From Allolobophora icterica (lineage: Eukaryota; Annelida; Clitellata; Crassiclitellata; Lumbricidae), in contig OY744609.1 in the NCBI GenBank assembly GCA_963556255.1, positions 19,423,309 to 19,487,308 of the forward strand: a DNA stretch of 64,000 bases, given 5' to 3'. Of this stretch, positions 33,616 to 46,664 are shown one piece after another. The position numbers and the translations under genes were made by a program. Within the stretch, counting starts at the first letter, position 1; the number at the start of each line of letters is the position of its first letter. Under the pieces are notes generated by a model, which was not told where the DNA came from, searched no databases, and was given only the letters and a program-made list of their open reading frames with translations.

Positions 33616-36600
33616 AGTGTTGCCCTTTAATCAGAAACCCACACTTCCCTATTCTTACCGACCACCACAAGGAGTGTTGCCCCTTTCATCAGAAACCCAC
33701 ACTTGCCTATTCTTACCGATCACCACGAGGAGTGTTGCCCCATCCACCAGAAACCCACACTTCCCTCTTCATACCGACCACCACGAGGATTGTTGCCCCT
33801 TTCATCAGAAACCCACACTTTCCTCTTCTTACCCACCACCACGAGGAGTGTTGCCCTTTAATCAGAAACCCACACTTCCCTATTCTTACCGACCACCACG
33901 AGGAGTGTTGCCCCTTTCATCAGAAACCCACTCTTCCCCCTTCTTACCCTCCGCCACGAGGAGTGTTGGCCCTTTCATCAGAAAAACCCACACTTCCCTC
34001 CTCTCACCGACCACCACGAGGAGTGTTGCCTCTTCCATCAGAAAGCCACACTTCCCTCTTCTTACCCATCATCACGAGGAGTGTTGTCCCTTTCATCAGG
34101 AACCGACACTTCCCTCTTCTTACTCACCACCACGAGGAGGGTTGCCCTTTAATCAGAAACTCACACTTCCCTATTCTTACCGACCACCACGAGGAGTGTT
34201 GCTCCTTTCACCAGAAACCCACACTTCCCTATTCTTACCGACCACCACGAGGAGTGTTGGTTCTTTCACCAGAAACCCACACTTCCCTGTTCTTACCGAC
34301 CACCACGAGTAGTGTTGTCCCTTTCAAGAGAAACCCACACTTTCCTCTTCTGACCCACCACCACGAGGAGTGTTAACGCATCCACCAGAAACCCACTCTT
34401 CCCTCTTCTTACCGACCACCACGAGGAGTGTTGCCCCTTCCGTCAGAAATCCACACTTCCCTCTTCTTACCGACCACCACGAGGAGTGTTGTCCCTTTCA
34501 TCAGGAACCGACACTTCCCTCTTCTTACCGACAACCACGAGGAGTGTTGCCCCATCCACCAGAAACCCACACTTCCCTCTTCTTACCGAATACAACGAGG
34601 AGCGTTGCCCCTTTCATCAGAAACCCACACTTTCCTCTTCTTACCCACCACCACGAGGAGTGTTGCCCCTTCCCGTCAGAAATCCACACTTCCCTCTTCT
34701 TACCGACCACCACGAGGAGCGTTGCCCCTTTCATAAGTAACCCACACTTCCCTCTTCTTACCCACCACTACGAGGAGTGTTAGCCCTTCCATCAGAAACC
34801 CACACTTGCCTCTTCTTACCGACCACCACGAGGAGTGTTGCCCTTTAATCAGAAACCCACACTTCCCTATTCTTACCGACCACCACGAGGAGTGTTGCCC
34901 CTCTCATAAGAAACCCACACTTTCATATTCTTACCGACCACCACGAGGAGTGTTGCCTCTTTCATAAGTAACCCACACTTCCCTCTTCTTACCGACCACC
35001 ACGAGGAGTGTTGCCTCTTTCATCAGAAACCCACACTTCCCTCTTCTTACCCACCATCACGAGGAGTGTTGTCCCTTTCATCAGAAACCGACACTTCCCT
35101 CTTCTTACACACCACCACGAGGAGTGTTGCCCTTTAGTCAGAAACCCACACTTCCCTATTCTTACCGACCACCACGAGGAGTGTTGCCCCTCTCATAAGA
35201 AACCCACACTTTCATATTCTTACCGACCACCACGAGGAGTGTTGCCTCTTTCATAAGTAACCCACACTTCCCTCTTCTTACCGACCACCACGAGGAGTGT
35301 TGCCCCTTCCATCAGAAACCCACTCTTCCCTCTTCTTACCGACCACCACGAGGAGTGTTGCCTCTTCCATCAGAAACCCACACTTCCCTCTTCTTACCCA
35401 CCATCACGAGGAGTGTTGTCCCTTTCATCAGGAACTGACACTTCCCTCTTCTTACCCACTACCACGAGGAGTGTTGCCATTTAATCAGAAACCCACAGTT
35501 CCCTATTCTTACCGACCACCACGAGGAGTGTTACCCCTTTCATCAGAAACCCACACTTCCCTCTTCTTACCCGCCATCACGAGGAGTGTTGTCCCTTTCA
35601 TCAGGAACCGACACTTCCCTCTTCTTACCGACCACAACGAGGAGCGTTGCCCCTTTCATCAGAAACCCACACTTTCCTCTTCTTACCCACCACCACGAGG
35701 AGTGTTAACGCATCCACCAGAACCCCACACTTCCCTCTTCTTACCCACCACCACGAGGAGTGTTGCCCCTTCCCGTCAGAAATCCACACTTCCCTCTTCT
35801 TATCGACCACCACGAGGAGCGTTGCCCCTTTCTTAAGTAACCCACACTTCCCTCTTCTTACCCGCCATCACGAGGAGTGTTGTCCCTTTCATCAGAAACC
35901 GACACTTCCCTCTTCTTACCCACCATCACGAGGAGTGTTGTCCCTTTCATCAGAAACCCACACTCCCCTATTCTTACCGACCACCACGAGGAGTTTTGCC
36001 CCTTTCATCAGAAACCCACACTTCCCTATTCTTACCGACCACCACGAGGAGTTTTGCCCCTTTCATCAGAAACCCACACTTCCCTATTCTTACCCACCAC
36101 CACGAGCAGTGTTAACCTTTCCATCAGAAACCCGCACTTTCCTCTTACCGACCACCACGAGGAGTGTTTCCCCTTTCATCAGAAACCCACACATCCCTCT
36201 TCTTACCGACCACCACGAGGAGTGTTTCCCCTTTCTTCAGAACCCCACACTTCCCCCTTCTTACCCACCATCACGAGGAGTGTTGCCCTTTTCATCAGTA
36301 ACCCACACTTTCTTCTTCTTAGCCACCACCACGAGGAGTGTTAGCGCATCCACCAGAAACCCACACTTCCCTCTTTTTACCGACCACCACGAGGAGTGTT
36401 GCCCCTTTCATCAGAAACCCACACTTTCTTCTTCTTAGCCACCATCACGAGGAGTGTTGCCACATCCACCAGAAACCCACACCTCCCTCTTCTTACCGAC
36501 CACCACCGACCACCACGAGGAGTGTTTCCCCTTTCATCAGAAACCCGCACTTTCTTCTTCTTAGCCACCACCACGAGGAGTGTTAGCGCATCCACCAGAA

Positions 36601-37366
36601 ACCCACACTTCCCTCTTCTTACCGACCACCACGAGGAGTGTTGACCCTTCCGTCAGAAATCCACACTTCCCTCTTCTTACCGACCACCACGAGGAGTGTT
36701 GCCCCTTTCATAAGTAACCCACACTTCCCTCTTCTTACCGACCACCACCAGGAGTGTTGCCCCTTCCATCAGAAACCCACACTTCCCTCTTCCTACCGAC
36801 CACCACGAGGAGTGTTGCCTCTTCCATCAGAAACCCACACTTCCCACTTCTTACCCACCATCACGAGGAGTATTGTCCCTTTCATCAGGAACCGACACTT
36901 CCCTCTTCTTACCCACCACCACGAGGAGTGTTGCCCTTTAATCAGAAACCCACACTTCCCTATTCTTACCGACCACCACGAGGAGTGTTGCCCCTTTCAT
37001 CAGAAACCGACACTTACCTCTTCATACCCGCCACCACAAGGAGTGTTGCCCTTTAATCAGAAACCCACACTTCCCTATTCTTACCGACCACCACGAGGAG
37101 TGTTGCCCCTCTCATAAGAAACCCACACTTTCCTATTCTTACCGACCACCACGAGGAGTGTTGCCCCTTTCATAAGTAACCCACACTTCCCTCTTCATAC
37201 CGACCACCACGAGGAGTGTTGCCCCTTCCATCAGAAACCCACACTTCCCTATTCTTACCGACCACCACGAGGAGTGTTGCCTCTTCCATCAGAAACCCAC
37301 ACTTCCCTCATCACGAGGAGTGTTGTCCCTTTCATCAGGAACCGACACTTCCGTCTTCTTACCCAC

Positions 37367-37543
37367 CAGTGCTCGAAATGGAAAATTTCACGAAACGGAA
37401 CGCTAGTCAAAGATATGGGAGCATTCACGTTAATTTCATAGTATTTTCCACAATAATTCATTTGACGAACCGGAACGGAAACGCTAATTCATTTGACGAA
37501 CCGGAACGGCGTTCCGGTGCGTTCAGGTCCATTTCGAGCACTG
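37367..37543. mobile_element. 177-bp MITE inside the satellite, copy 3
   Basis: Third identical-junction copy, 3928 bp beyond copy 2, sharing copy 2's GTTCAGGTCC variant. Copies 2 and 3 are therefore each other's closest relatives. Confidence 0.8.
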
Positions 37544-40500
37544 AGTGTTGCCCTTTAATCAGAAACCCACACTTCCCTATTCTTACCGACCACCACAAGG
37601 AGTGTTGCCCCTTTCATCAGAAACCCACACTTGCCTATTCTTACCGATCACCACGAGGAGTGTTGCCCCATCCACCAGAAACCCACACTTCCCTCTTCAT
37701 ACCGACCACCACGAGGATTGTTGCCCCTTTCATCAGAAACCCACACTTTCCTCTTCTTACCCACCACCACGAGGAGTGTTGCCCTTTAATCAGAAACCCA
37801 CACTTCCCTATTCTTACCGACCACCACGAGGAGTGTTGCCCCTTTCATCAGAAACCCACTCTTCCCCCTTCTTACCCTCCGCCACGAGGAGTGTTGGCCC
37901 TTTCATCAGAAAAACCCACACTTCCCTCCTCTCACCGACCACCACGAGGAGTGTTGCCTCTTCCATCAGAAAGCCACACTTCCCTCTTCTTACCCATCAT
38001 CACGAGGAGTGTTGTCCCTTTCATCAGGAACCGACACTTCCCTCTTCTTACTCACCACCACGAGGAGGGTTGCCCTTTAATCAGAAACTCACACTTCCCT
38101 ATTCTTACCGACCACCACGAGGAGTGTTGCTCCTTTCACCAGAAACCCACACTTCCCTATTCTTACCGACCACCACGAGGAGTGTTGGTTCTTTCACCAG
38201 AAACCCACACTTCCCTGTTCTTACCGACCACCACGAGTAGTGTTGTCCCTTTCAAGAGAAACCCACACTTTCCTCTTCTGACCCACCACCACGTGGAGTG
38301 TTTCCCCTTTCATCAGAAATCCACACTTCCCTCTTCTTACCGACAACCACGAGGAGTGTTGCCCCATCCACCAGAAATCCACACTTCCCTCTTCTTACCG
38401 ACCACCACCAGGAGCGTTGCCCCTTTCATCAGAACCCCACACTTTCCTCTTTTTACCCACCACCACGAGGAGTGTTAACGCATCCACCAGAAACCCACTC
38501 TTCCCTCTTCTTACCGACCACCACGAGGAGTGTTGCCCCTTCCGTCAGAAATCCACACTTCCCTCTTCTTACCGACCACCACGAGGAGTGTTGTCCCTTT
38601 CATCAGGAACCGACACTTCCCTCTTCTTACCGACAACCACGAGGAGTGTTGCCCCATCCACCAGAAACCCACACTTCCCTCTTCTTACCGAATACAACGA
38701 GGAGCGTTGCCCCTTTCATCAGAAACCCACACTTTCCTCTTCTTACCCACCACCACGAGGAGTGTTGCCCCTTCCCGTCAGAAATCCACACTTCCCTCTT
38801 CTTACCGACCACCACGAGGAGCGTTGCCCCTTTCATAAGTAACCCACACTTCCCTCTTCTTACCCACCACTACGAGGAGTGTTAGCCCTTCCATCAGAAA
38901 CCCACACTTGCCTCTTCTTACCGACCACCACGAGGAGTGTTGCCCTTTAATCAGAAACCCACACTTCCCTATTCTTACCGACCACCACGAGGAGTGTTGC
39001 CCCTCTCATAAGAAACCCACACTTTCATATTCTTACCGACCACCACGAGGAGTGTTGCCTCTTTCATAAGTAACCCACACTTCCCTCTTCTTACCGACCA
39101 CCACGAGGAGTGTTGCCTCTTTCATCAGAAACCCACACTTCCCTCTTCTTACCCACCATCACGAGGAGTGTTGTCCCTTTCATCAGAAACCGACACTTCC
39201 CTCTTCTTACACACCACCACGAGGAGTGTTGCCCTTTAGTCAGAAACCCACACTTCCCTATTCTTACCGACCACCACGAGGAGTGTTGCCCCTCTCATAA
39301 GAAACCCACACTTTCATATTCTTACCGACCACCACGAGGAGTGTTGCCTCTTTCATAAGTAACCCACACTTCCCTCTTCTTACCGACCACCACGAGGAGT
39401 GTTGCCCCTTCCATCAGAAACCCACTCTTCCCTCTTCTTACCGACCACCACGAGGAGTGTTGCCTCTTCCATCAGAAACCCACACTTCCCTCTTCTTACC
39501 CACCATCACGAGGAGTGTTGTCCCTTTCATCAGGAACTGACACTTCCCTCTTCTTACCCACTACCACGAGGAGTGTTGCCATTTAATCAGAAACCCACAG
39601 TTCCCTATTCTTACCGACCACCACGAGGAGTGTTACCCCTTTCATCAGAAACCCACACTTCCCTCTTCTTACCCGCCATCACGAGGAGTGTTGTCCCTTT
39701 CATCAGAAACCGACACTTCCTTCTTCTTACCCACCACCACGAGGAGTGTTGCCCTTAAACAGAAACCCACACTTCCCTCTTCTTACCGACCACCACGAGG
39801 AGTGTTGCCCCTTCCATCAGAAACCCACTCTTCCCTCTTCTTACCGACCACCACGAGGAGTGTTGCCTCTTCCATCAGAAACCCACACTTCCCTCTTCTT
39901 ACCCACCATCACGAGGAGTGTTGTCCCTTTCATCAGGAACTGACACTTCCCTCTTCTTACCCACTACCACGAGGAGTGTTGCCATTTAATCAGAAACCCA
40001 CAGTTCCCTATTCTTACCGACCACCACGAGGAGTGTTACCCCTTTCATCAGAAACCCACACTTCCCTCTTCTTACCCGCCATCACGAGGAGTGTTGTCCC
40101 TTTCATCAGGAACCGACACTTCCCTCTTCTTACCGACAACCACGAGGAGTGTTGCCCCATCCACCAGAAACCCACACTTCCCTCTTCTTACCGACCACAA
40201 CGAGGAGCGTTGCCCCTTTCATCAGAAACCCACACTTTCCTTTTCTTACCCACCACCACGAGGAGTGTTAACGCATCCACCAGAACCCCACACTTCCCTC
40301 TTCTTACCCACCACCACGAGGAGTGTTGCCCCTTCCCGTCAGAAATCCACACTTCCCTCTTCTTACCGACCACCACGAGGAGCGTTGCCCCTTTCTTAAG
40401 TAACCCACACTTCCCTCTTCTTACCCGCCATCACGAGGAGTGTTGTCCCTTTCATCAGAAACCGACACTTCCCTCTTCTTACCCACCATCACGAGGAGTG

Positions 40501-43500
40501 TTGTCCCTTTCATCAGGAACTGACACTTCCCTCTTCTTACCCACTACCACGAGGAGTGTTGCCATTTAATCAGAAACCCACAGTTCCCTATTCTTACCGA
40601 CCACCACGAGGAGTGTTACCCCTTTCATCAGAAACCCACACTTCCCTCTTCTTACCCGCCATCACGAGGAGTGTTGTCCCTTTCATCAGAAACCGACACT
40701 TCCCTCTTCTTACCCACCACCACGAGGAGTGTTGCCCTTAAACAGAAACCCACACTTCCCTCTTCTTACCGACCACCACGAGGAGTGTTGCCCCTTCCAT
40801 CAGAAACCCACTCTTCACTCTTCTTACCGACCACCACGAGGAGTGTTGCCTCTTCCATCAGAAACCCACACTTCCCTCTTCTTACCCACCATCACGAGGA
40901 GTGTTGTCCCTTTCATCAGGAACTGACACTTCCCTCTTCTTACCCACTACCACGAGGAGTGTTGCCATTTAATCAGAAATTCACAGTTCCCTATTCTTAC
41001 CGACCACCACGAGGAGTGTTACCCCTTTCATCAGAAACCCACACTTCCCTCTTCTTACCCGCCATCACGAGGAGTGTTGTCCCTTTCATCAGGAACCGAC
41101 ACCTCCCTCTTCTTACCGACAACCACGAGGAGTGTTGCCCCATCCACCAGAAACCCACACTTCCCTCTTCTTACCGACCACAACGAGGAGCGTTGCCCCT
41201 TTCATCAGAAACCCACACTTTCCTCTTCTTACCCACCACCACGAGGAGTGTTAACGCATCCACCAGAACCCCACACTTCCCTCTTCTTACCCACCACCAC
41301 GAGGAGTGTTGCCCCTTCCCGTCAGAAATCCACACTTCCCTCTTCTTACCGACCACCACGAGGAGCGTTGCCCCTTTCTTAAGTAACCCACACTTCCCTC
41401 TTCTTACCCACCACTACGAGGAGTGTTAGCCCTTCCATCAGAAACCCACACTTGCCTCTTCTTACCGACCACCACGAGGAGTGTTGTCCCTTTCATCAGG
41501 AACCGAAACTTCCCTCTTCTTACCCACCACCACGAGGAGTGTTGCCCTTTAATCAGAAACCCACACTTCCCTATTCTTACCGACCACCACGAGGAGTGTT
41601 GCCCCTCTCATAAGAAACCCACACTTTCATATTCTTACCGACCACCACGAGGAGTGTTGCCTCTTTCATAAGTAACCCACACTTCCCTCTTCTTACCGAC
41701 CACCACGAGGAGTGTTGCCTCTTTCATCAGAAACCCACACTTCCCTCTTCTTACCCACCATCACGAGGAGTGTTGTCCCTTTCATCAGAAACCGACACTT
41801 CCCTCTTCTTACACACCACCACGAGGAGTGTTGCCCTTTAGTCAGAAACCCACACTTCCCTATTCTTACCGACCACCATGAGGAGTGTTGCCCCTCTCAT
41901 AAGAAACCCACACTTTCATATTCTTACCGACCACCACGAGGAGTGTTGCCTCTTTCATAAGTAACCCACACTTCCCTCTTCTTACCGACCACCACGAGGA
42001 GTGTTGCCCCTTCCATCAGAAACCCACTCTTCCCTCTTCTTACCGACCACCACGAGGAGTGTTGCCTCTTCCATCAGAAACCCACACTTCCCTCTTCTTA
42101 CCCACCATCACGAGGAGTGTTGTCCCTTTCATCAGGAACTGACACTTCCCTCTTCTTACCCACTACCACGAGGAGTGTTGGCATTTAATCAGAAACCCAC
42201 AGTTCCCTATTCTTACCGACCACCACGAGGAGTGTTACCCCTTTCATCAGAAACCCACACTTCCCTCTTCTTACCCGCCATCACGAGGAGTGTTGTCCCT
42301 TTCATCAGAAACCGACACTTCCCTCTTCTTACCCACCACCACGAGGAGTGTTGCCCCTTTCATCAGGAACCGACACTTCCCTCTTCATACCCACCACCAC
42401 GAGGAGTGTTGCCCTTAAACAGAAACCCACACTTCCCTCTTCTTACCGACCACCACGAGGAGTGTTACTCCTTTCATCAGAAATCCACACTTCTCTCTTC
42501 TTACCCTCTACCACGAGGAGTGTTTCCTTTTCATCAGAAACCCACACTTGCCTCTTCTTACCCTCTACCACGAGGCGTGTTGGCCCTTTCATCAGTTATC
42601 CACACTTTCCTCTTTTTACCCTCTACCACGAGTACTGTTGGCCCTTTCATCAGAAACCCACACCTCCCTCTTCTTACCCTCTACCACGAGGCGTGTTGGC
42701 CCTTTCATCAGAAACCCACACTTCCCTCTTCTTACCCTCTACCACGAGGAGTGTTGGCCCTTTCATCAGAAACCCACACTTCCCTCTTCTTACCGACCAC
42801 CACGAGGAGTGTTGTCCCTTTCATCAGGAACTGACACTTCCCTCTTCTTACCCACTACCACGAGGAGTGTTGGCCCTTTCATCAGAAACCCACACTTTCC
42901 TCATCTTACCGACCACCACGAGGAGTGTTGCCCTTTCATCGAAACCCACACTTTCCTCTTCTTACCGACCACCACGAGGAGTGTTGGCCCTTCCATCAGA
43001 AACCCACACTTCCCTCTTCTTACCGACCACCACGAGGAGTTTGACCTTTTGATCAGAAACCCACACTTCCCTCTTCTTACCCACCACCACGAGGAGTATT
43101 GCCCCTTTAATCAGTAACCCACACTTCCCTCTTCTTACCCACCACCACGAGGAGTGTTGCCTCTTCCGTCAGAAATCCACACTTCCCTCTTCTTACCGAC
43201 CACCACGAGGAGTGTTGCCCCTTTCATCAGTAACCCACACTTTCCTCCTCTTACCGACCACCACGAGGAGTGTTGCCCCTTCCGTCAGAAATCCACACTT
43301 CCATCTTCTTACCCACCACCACGAGGAGTGTTGCCTCTTCCGTCAGAAATCCACACTTCCCTCTTCTTACCGACCACCACGAGGAGTATTGCCCCTTTAA
43401 TCAGTAACCCACACTTCCCTCTTCTTACCCACCACCACGAGGAGTGTTTCCTCTTTCATCAGTAACCCACACTTTCCTCCTCTTACCGACCACCACGAGG

Positions 43501-44156
43501 AGTGTTTCCTCTTTCATCAGTAACCCACACTTCCCTCTTCTTACCCTCTACCACGAGGAGTGTTGGCCCTTTCATGAGAAACTCACACTCCCCTCTTCTT
43601 ACCGACCACCATGAGGAGTGCTGCCCCTTTCATCAGAAAAACACACTTCCCTCTTCTTACCGACCACCACGAAGAGTGTTGCCCCTTCCAACAGAAACCC
43701 ACACTTCCCTCTTCTTACCCACCACCACGAGGAGTGTTGCCCCTTCCGTCAGAAACCCACACTTCCCTCTTCTTACCCACCACCACGAGGAGTGTTGCCT
43801 ATTCCATCAGAAACCCACACTTCCCTCTTCTTACCGACCACCACAAGGAGTGTTGCCCCTTCCATCAGAAACCCACACTTCCCTCTTCTTACCGACCACC
43901 ACGAGGAGTGTTGCCCCTTCCGTCAGAAATCCACACTTCCATCTTCTTACCCACCACCACGAGGAGTGTTGCCCCTTCCGTCAGAAATCCACACTTCGCT
44001 CTTCTTACCCACGACCACGAGGAGTGTTTTCCCTTCCATGAGAAACCCACACTTCCCTCTTCTTACCGACCACCACGAGGAGTGTTGGCCCTTCCATCAG
44101 AAACCCACAGTTCCGTGTTCTTACACTCCACCGCACGGCTGCCGTCCCTTTCTCCA

Positions 44157-44293
44157 AAAACCGATACCCGTCTTTGTAACCTCCACCACAACAACAATTT
44201 CCGCACGAGATGAAACATTGTCGTCAAAAACGTCATCGTCGTCGTGATCATCATCATCATCACTGATCAGAACATTTTTATAGAAGAAATTGG
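44157..44293. other. Decaying satellite edge and short (TCA)n tract
   Basis: One or two unrecognisably degenerate 58-bp-like units give way to CGTCATCGTCGTCGTGATCA and a short (ATC) run before the MITE at 44294. Confidence 0.5.
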
Positions 44294-44833
44294 CAGTGAT
44301 GGGCACTAAACAATTTTTTTAGTACAAAAAAAGTAGTTTGCAACTAAAAAAATTAGATTAACTAAATTTGGCAACTGATTTTTGAAATTAGTTAACTAAA
44401 CTAAAAAAATAAGGAGTTAAACTTTTTCAACTTTTTACGACAAACATTTTCACAATAACAGAGGTTAATTGAACTGTAATTATGCAGAGCGTCAATGACA
44501 ATTTCACCTTCAAACTATGCAATGTGAACTGTTCTGGCATATAGTTACAGGTGTACTGTAAGTAGTGTATGAATGTGAAGACAAAGGCTGTTAATGCTAA
44601 AATCATGGAGTGTTAAAATGTTTTTGTTGACAGTGTTCAATGTTCATTGTGGAAAAATAGTTGCATATAGCTGATTTTTAGTTACACTTTTTAGTTAGCA
44701 ACTAAATTTGTTAAGTTAAACTATGGTTTTAACTAAGCTATTTTTTAGTTAAACTTTATCCTTCACTAATTTTGTTTAGTTAAACTGAAAGTTAGCAACT
44801 TTTTAGTTAACTATAGTCTATTGCCCATCACTG
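44294..44833. mobile_element. hAT-type MITE, second copy of the 11170 family
   Basis: 540 bp, starting CAGTGATGGGCACTAAAC and ending TTGCCCATCACTG, with TTTAGTTAAACT palindromes inside. Flanks GAAATTGG (44286-44293) and CAAATTGG (44834-44841) are an 8-bp target duplication with one mismatch. It is clearly homologous to 11170-11723 through most of its length (for example ACGACAAACATTTTCACAAT and GTCAATGACAATTT). Confidence 0.85.
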
Positions 44834-44841
44834 CAAATTGG

Positions 44842-45213
44842 TCTGAGGGAGAGTTAGAGGACAGTGTAATACGCTGCTAGCCGCAGCATCGCCCTCAGCG
44901 CCATTCCGAGTGTGCGTGGCGCACTCTCGTCTACCTGAACGTCATTATATTGACACCATCGGTTACGGCCTATATGGATCAAAAGGGAAAACAGTCGCAG
45001 CATCGCTTGAATCCCGACATCATTCACGACCCAATCATTAAAACCCTTCGCCTGACCTACCTGCACCGGGGGGTGATGAAGGTGACCTCGCAGAACGTCA
45101 GTAGACCGATCGCCAACCTCGTTCACGCCTTCCACGGGATCCTCGCGATAGTTGGACTCACCAGAGAAGCCAAGACGTCGAAGCGCTTGACCGAACATCT
45201 CGTCTCGATAAAG
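44842..45213. other. GC-richer segment, possible relic of coding sequence
   Basis: This stretch is more GC-rich than its surroundings and is open for 152 codons on the minus strand (45312-44854) and about 119 codons on the plus strand (44950-45309). Neither product shows a motif I can name. The last 100 bp of both frames run into the adjacent MITE, so neither ORF is intact as a gene. It may be a fragment of a retroelement or of a host exon. Confidence 0.3.
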
Positions 45214-45556
45214 CAGAGGTTTCAAACTGTGGTCCGCGGACCAACAGGGGTCCGCGAAGGATATGGCGTGGTCCGCGAGAGCGTTCTGAAAGTATTCATT
45301 AATGATTAACACTGGATGGTTTTAGCATTGTGACCGAAATTGTAACCGAAATCTTATATAGCGCCACTCAGATCAGCATTAACAGCCTGTGGTTTCAAAT
45401 TCATACACTACTTAAAACAAGCTTGTATTGTGGAAATAGTGTGCCTGTTATTCTGTTTAAATTTTAAGTGATAAATTTTACTGTTTAAACGCTTGGGTCC
45501 GCGAGCTTTGCCTAGAAAAATAAAGGTCCATGGTCGAAAAAGTTTTAAAACCTCTG
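45214..45556. mobile_element. 343-bp hAT-type MITE, TIR CAGAGGTTTCAAACTG
   Basis: The left end CAGAGGTTTCAAACTGTGG and right end AGTTTTAAAACCTCTG are inverted repeats, with GGTCCGCGG-type words near both ends. Flanks CGATAAAG and CGATAAGT look like an 8-bp duplication altered by one small change. Non-coding. Confidence 0.65.
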
Positions 45557-45740
45557 CGATAAGTTACTATCGAAAAAAGACCTTGGAAAAGACAGAAATC
45601 ACAAACCAAAATCGCATGGCTGCCGTGTACAGTTAAAATCGACTCCTGTAATAACTTGTGATCATCCGTTCATACTGATTTGTAATCATATACTGCGTTA
45701 TTGTCAGTTTGAAGATATTAAACGAATATTATTATTATAT
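45557..45740. other. AT-rich spacer
   Basis: Nothing recognised. It ends in an (ATT)n run into which the LTR element inserted. Confidence 0.4.
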
Positions 45741-46258
45741 TGTTAGGATCCCATGACTGACTAGTTCTAGGATGGGTAACGGTCCTGCTTGACTGGTTTC
45801 CTTTGACTGAGTAGAGACCTCTACCGAGGAGATATCTACTATATAAGGATAGAGAATAGGGTGTGTGGAAGAAGACTCTGATTATACTGCCGATGGGTGT
45901 AGTCTTGTCCGAGTACTTCCTGAGAGAAGTCTCTGATGATACTGCCGACTGGGCGTAGTCTTGTCCGAGTACTTCCTGTGTTCGCATGCTAGTTAAGCTA
46001 GTTTCGTGATGCTTTACACCTGTGGTGTTTGACGTCTTTCTACGCGTCTATTTTCTGGTCGTCAGCCTGTTGCTGCATTGAAGACCAGGTTTTCGTTGGC
46101 GTTCTTCCGTGAGTGATGAACGAACCGTTTTCCACCGTCATCTACGGTTGGGTAATGTATCGATAATTATTTTTGTTTGATATTTTGTTTGGAGAATTAT
46201 ACCTGTTAAACTAGACAAACGAGTTTCTTTGAGCTGTTATTAGGTTGAACCCGCTACA
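45741..46258 (+). repeat. 5' LTR (518 bp) of the second LTR element
   Basis: It contains a TATATAA box at 45840-45846. It also contains a direct repeat, TGATTATACTGCCGAT and TGATGATACTGCCGAC, each followed by a TAGTCTTGTCCGAGTACTTC block. Confidence 0.9.
45840..45846 (+). promoter_or_regulatory. TATA box in the 5' LTR
   Basis: TATATAA about 100 bp into the LTR, the likely core promoter of the element's transcript. The copy in the other LTR is at 49075-49081. Confidence 0.5.
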
Positions 46259-46664
46259 TATGTGAGCGTCGTCCGGGATTTAAAGTGAACCCGCTACATA
46301 TGGGTGCTCGCGGGATTTTTTTTTCTCGCTCTCATTTTTCTCTTTGATATGCGAAGTTGTGTCGTAACATATGAGGGATTTTTTTTGCTCTCTAATGTTT
46401 CTTTGAATGAAGATTTTCGTCGTTAAGGAGTTTAAAGTACGAGAATTTGGAAGTTATAACATATGAGTGTTCGCGGAATTTTTTTACGCTCTAAATTATC
46501 TCTTTGAATACGAATTTTGTATTGTTAAGGGAAATTGAGAATTTTAGGGGCGTATCCGTGTTGAAATTTTGAAAGTGCGGAAAGTTGAATTGTGATAGTT
46601 CGTTTTGAAATTTTGAAGGTTGAATTTTGAAATTTGAAATTGTGGTCTTGCGTAAGTTTCTGAA
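46259..46664 (+). other. Leader with primer-binding-like site and four reiterated ACATATG-GGGATTTTT motifs
   Basis: Immediately after the LTR comes TATGTGAGCGTCGTCCGGGA. Its CGTCCGGGAT part matches the 3' half of the proline-tRNA primer site used by some retroviruses (a remembered comparison). Related motifs recur at about 46298 (TATGGGTGCTCGCGGGATTT), 46369 (TATGAGGGATTTTTTTTGC) and 46462 (TATGAGTGTTCGCGGAATTT), so the leader has been tandemly duplicated several times and has diverged. Confidence 0.5.

Larger units (their letters stand above)
19880..44156. repeat. Giant minisatellite: about 418 copies of a 58-bp unit (24.3 kb)
   Basis: The consensus unit runs AGAAACCCACACTTCCCTCT, then TCTTACCGACCACCACGAGG, then AGTGTTGCCCCTTTCATC. 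Several variants occur: CCCACCATCACG with GTTGTCCC, CCCATCCACCAG, and a shorter CCCTTTAATCAG. The unit length is 1 mod 3 and the plus strand of the consensus has no stop in any frame, so long ORFs (up to 420 codons) appear in every plus frame and all read the same 58-residue cycle. Variant stops (AAGTAA, AACTGA) break them, and I do not believe they code. Block duplications of about 983, 1337, 3928 and 8033 bp are visible. The right edge decays into degenerate units. Confidence 0.97.

Noticed and set aside
19880..44156. CRISPR-like array
   Set aside because: Units are contiguous with no unique spacers, and the DNA is eukaryotic. It is a minisatellite.
44854..45312. 152-codon minus-strand ORF as a gene
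   Set aside because: It runs into the MITE at 45214, has no recognisable domain, and an opposite-strand ORF of similar length overlaps it. Noted only as a possible relic.
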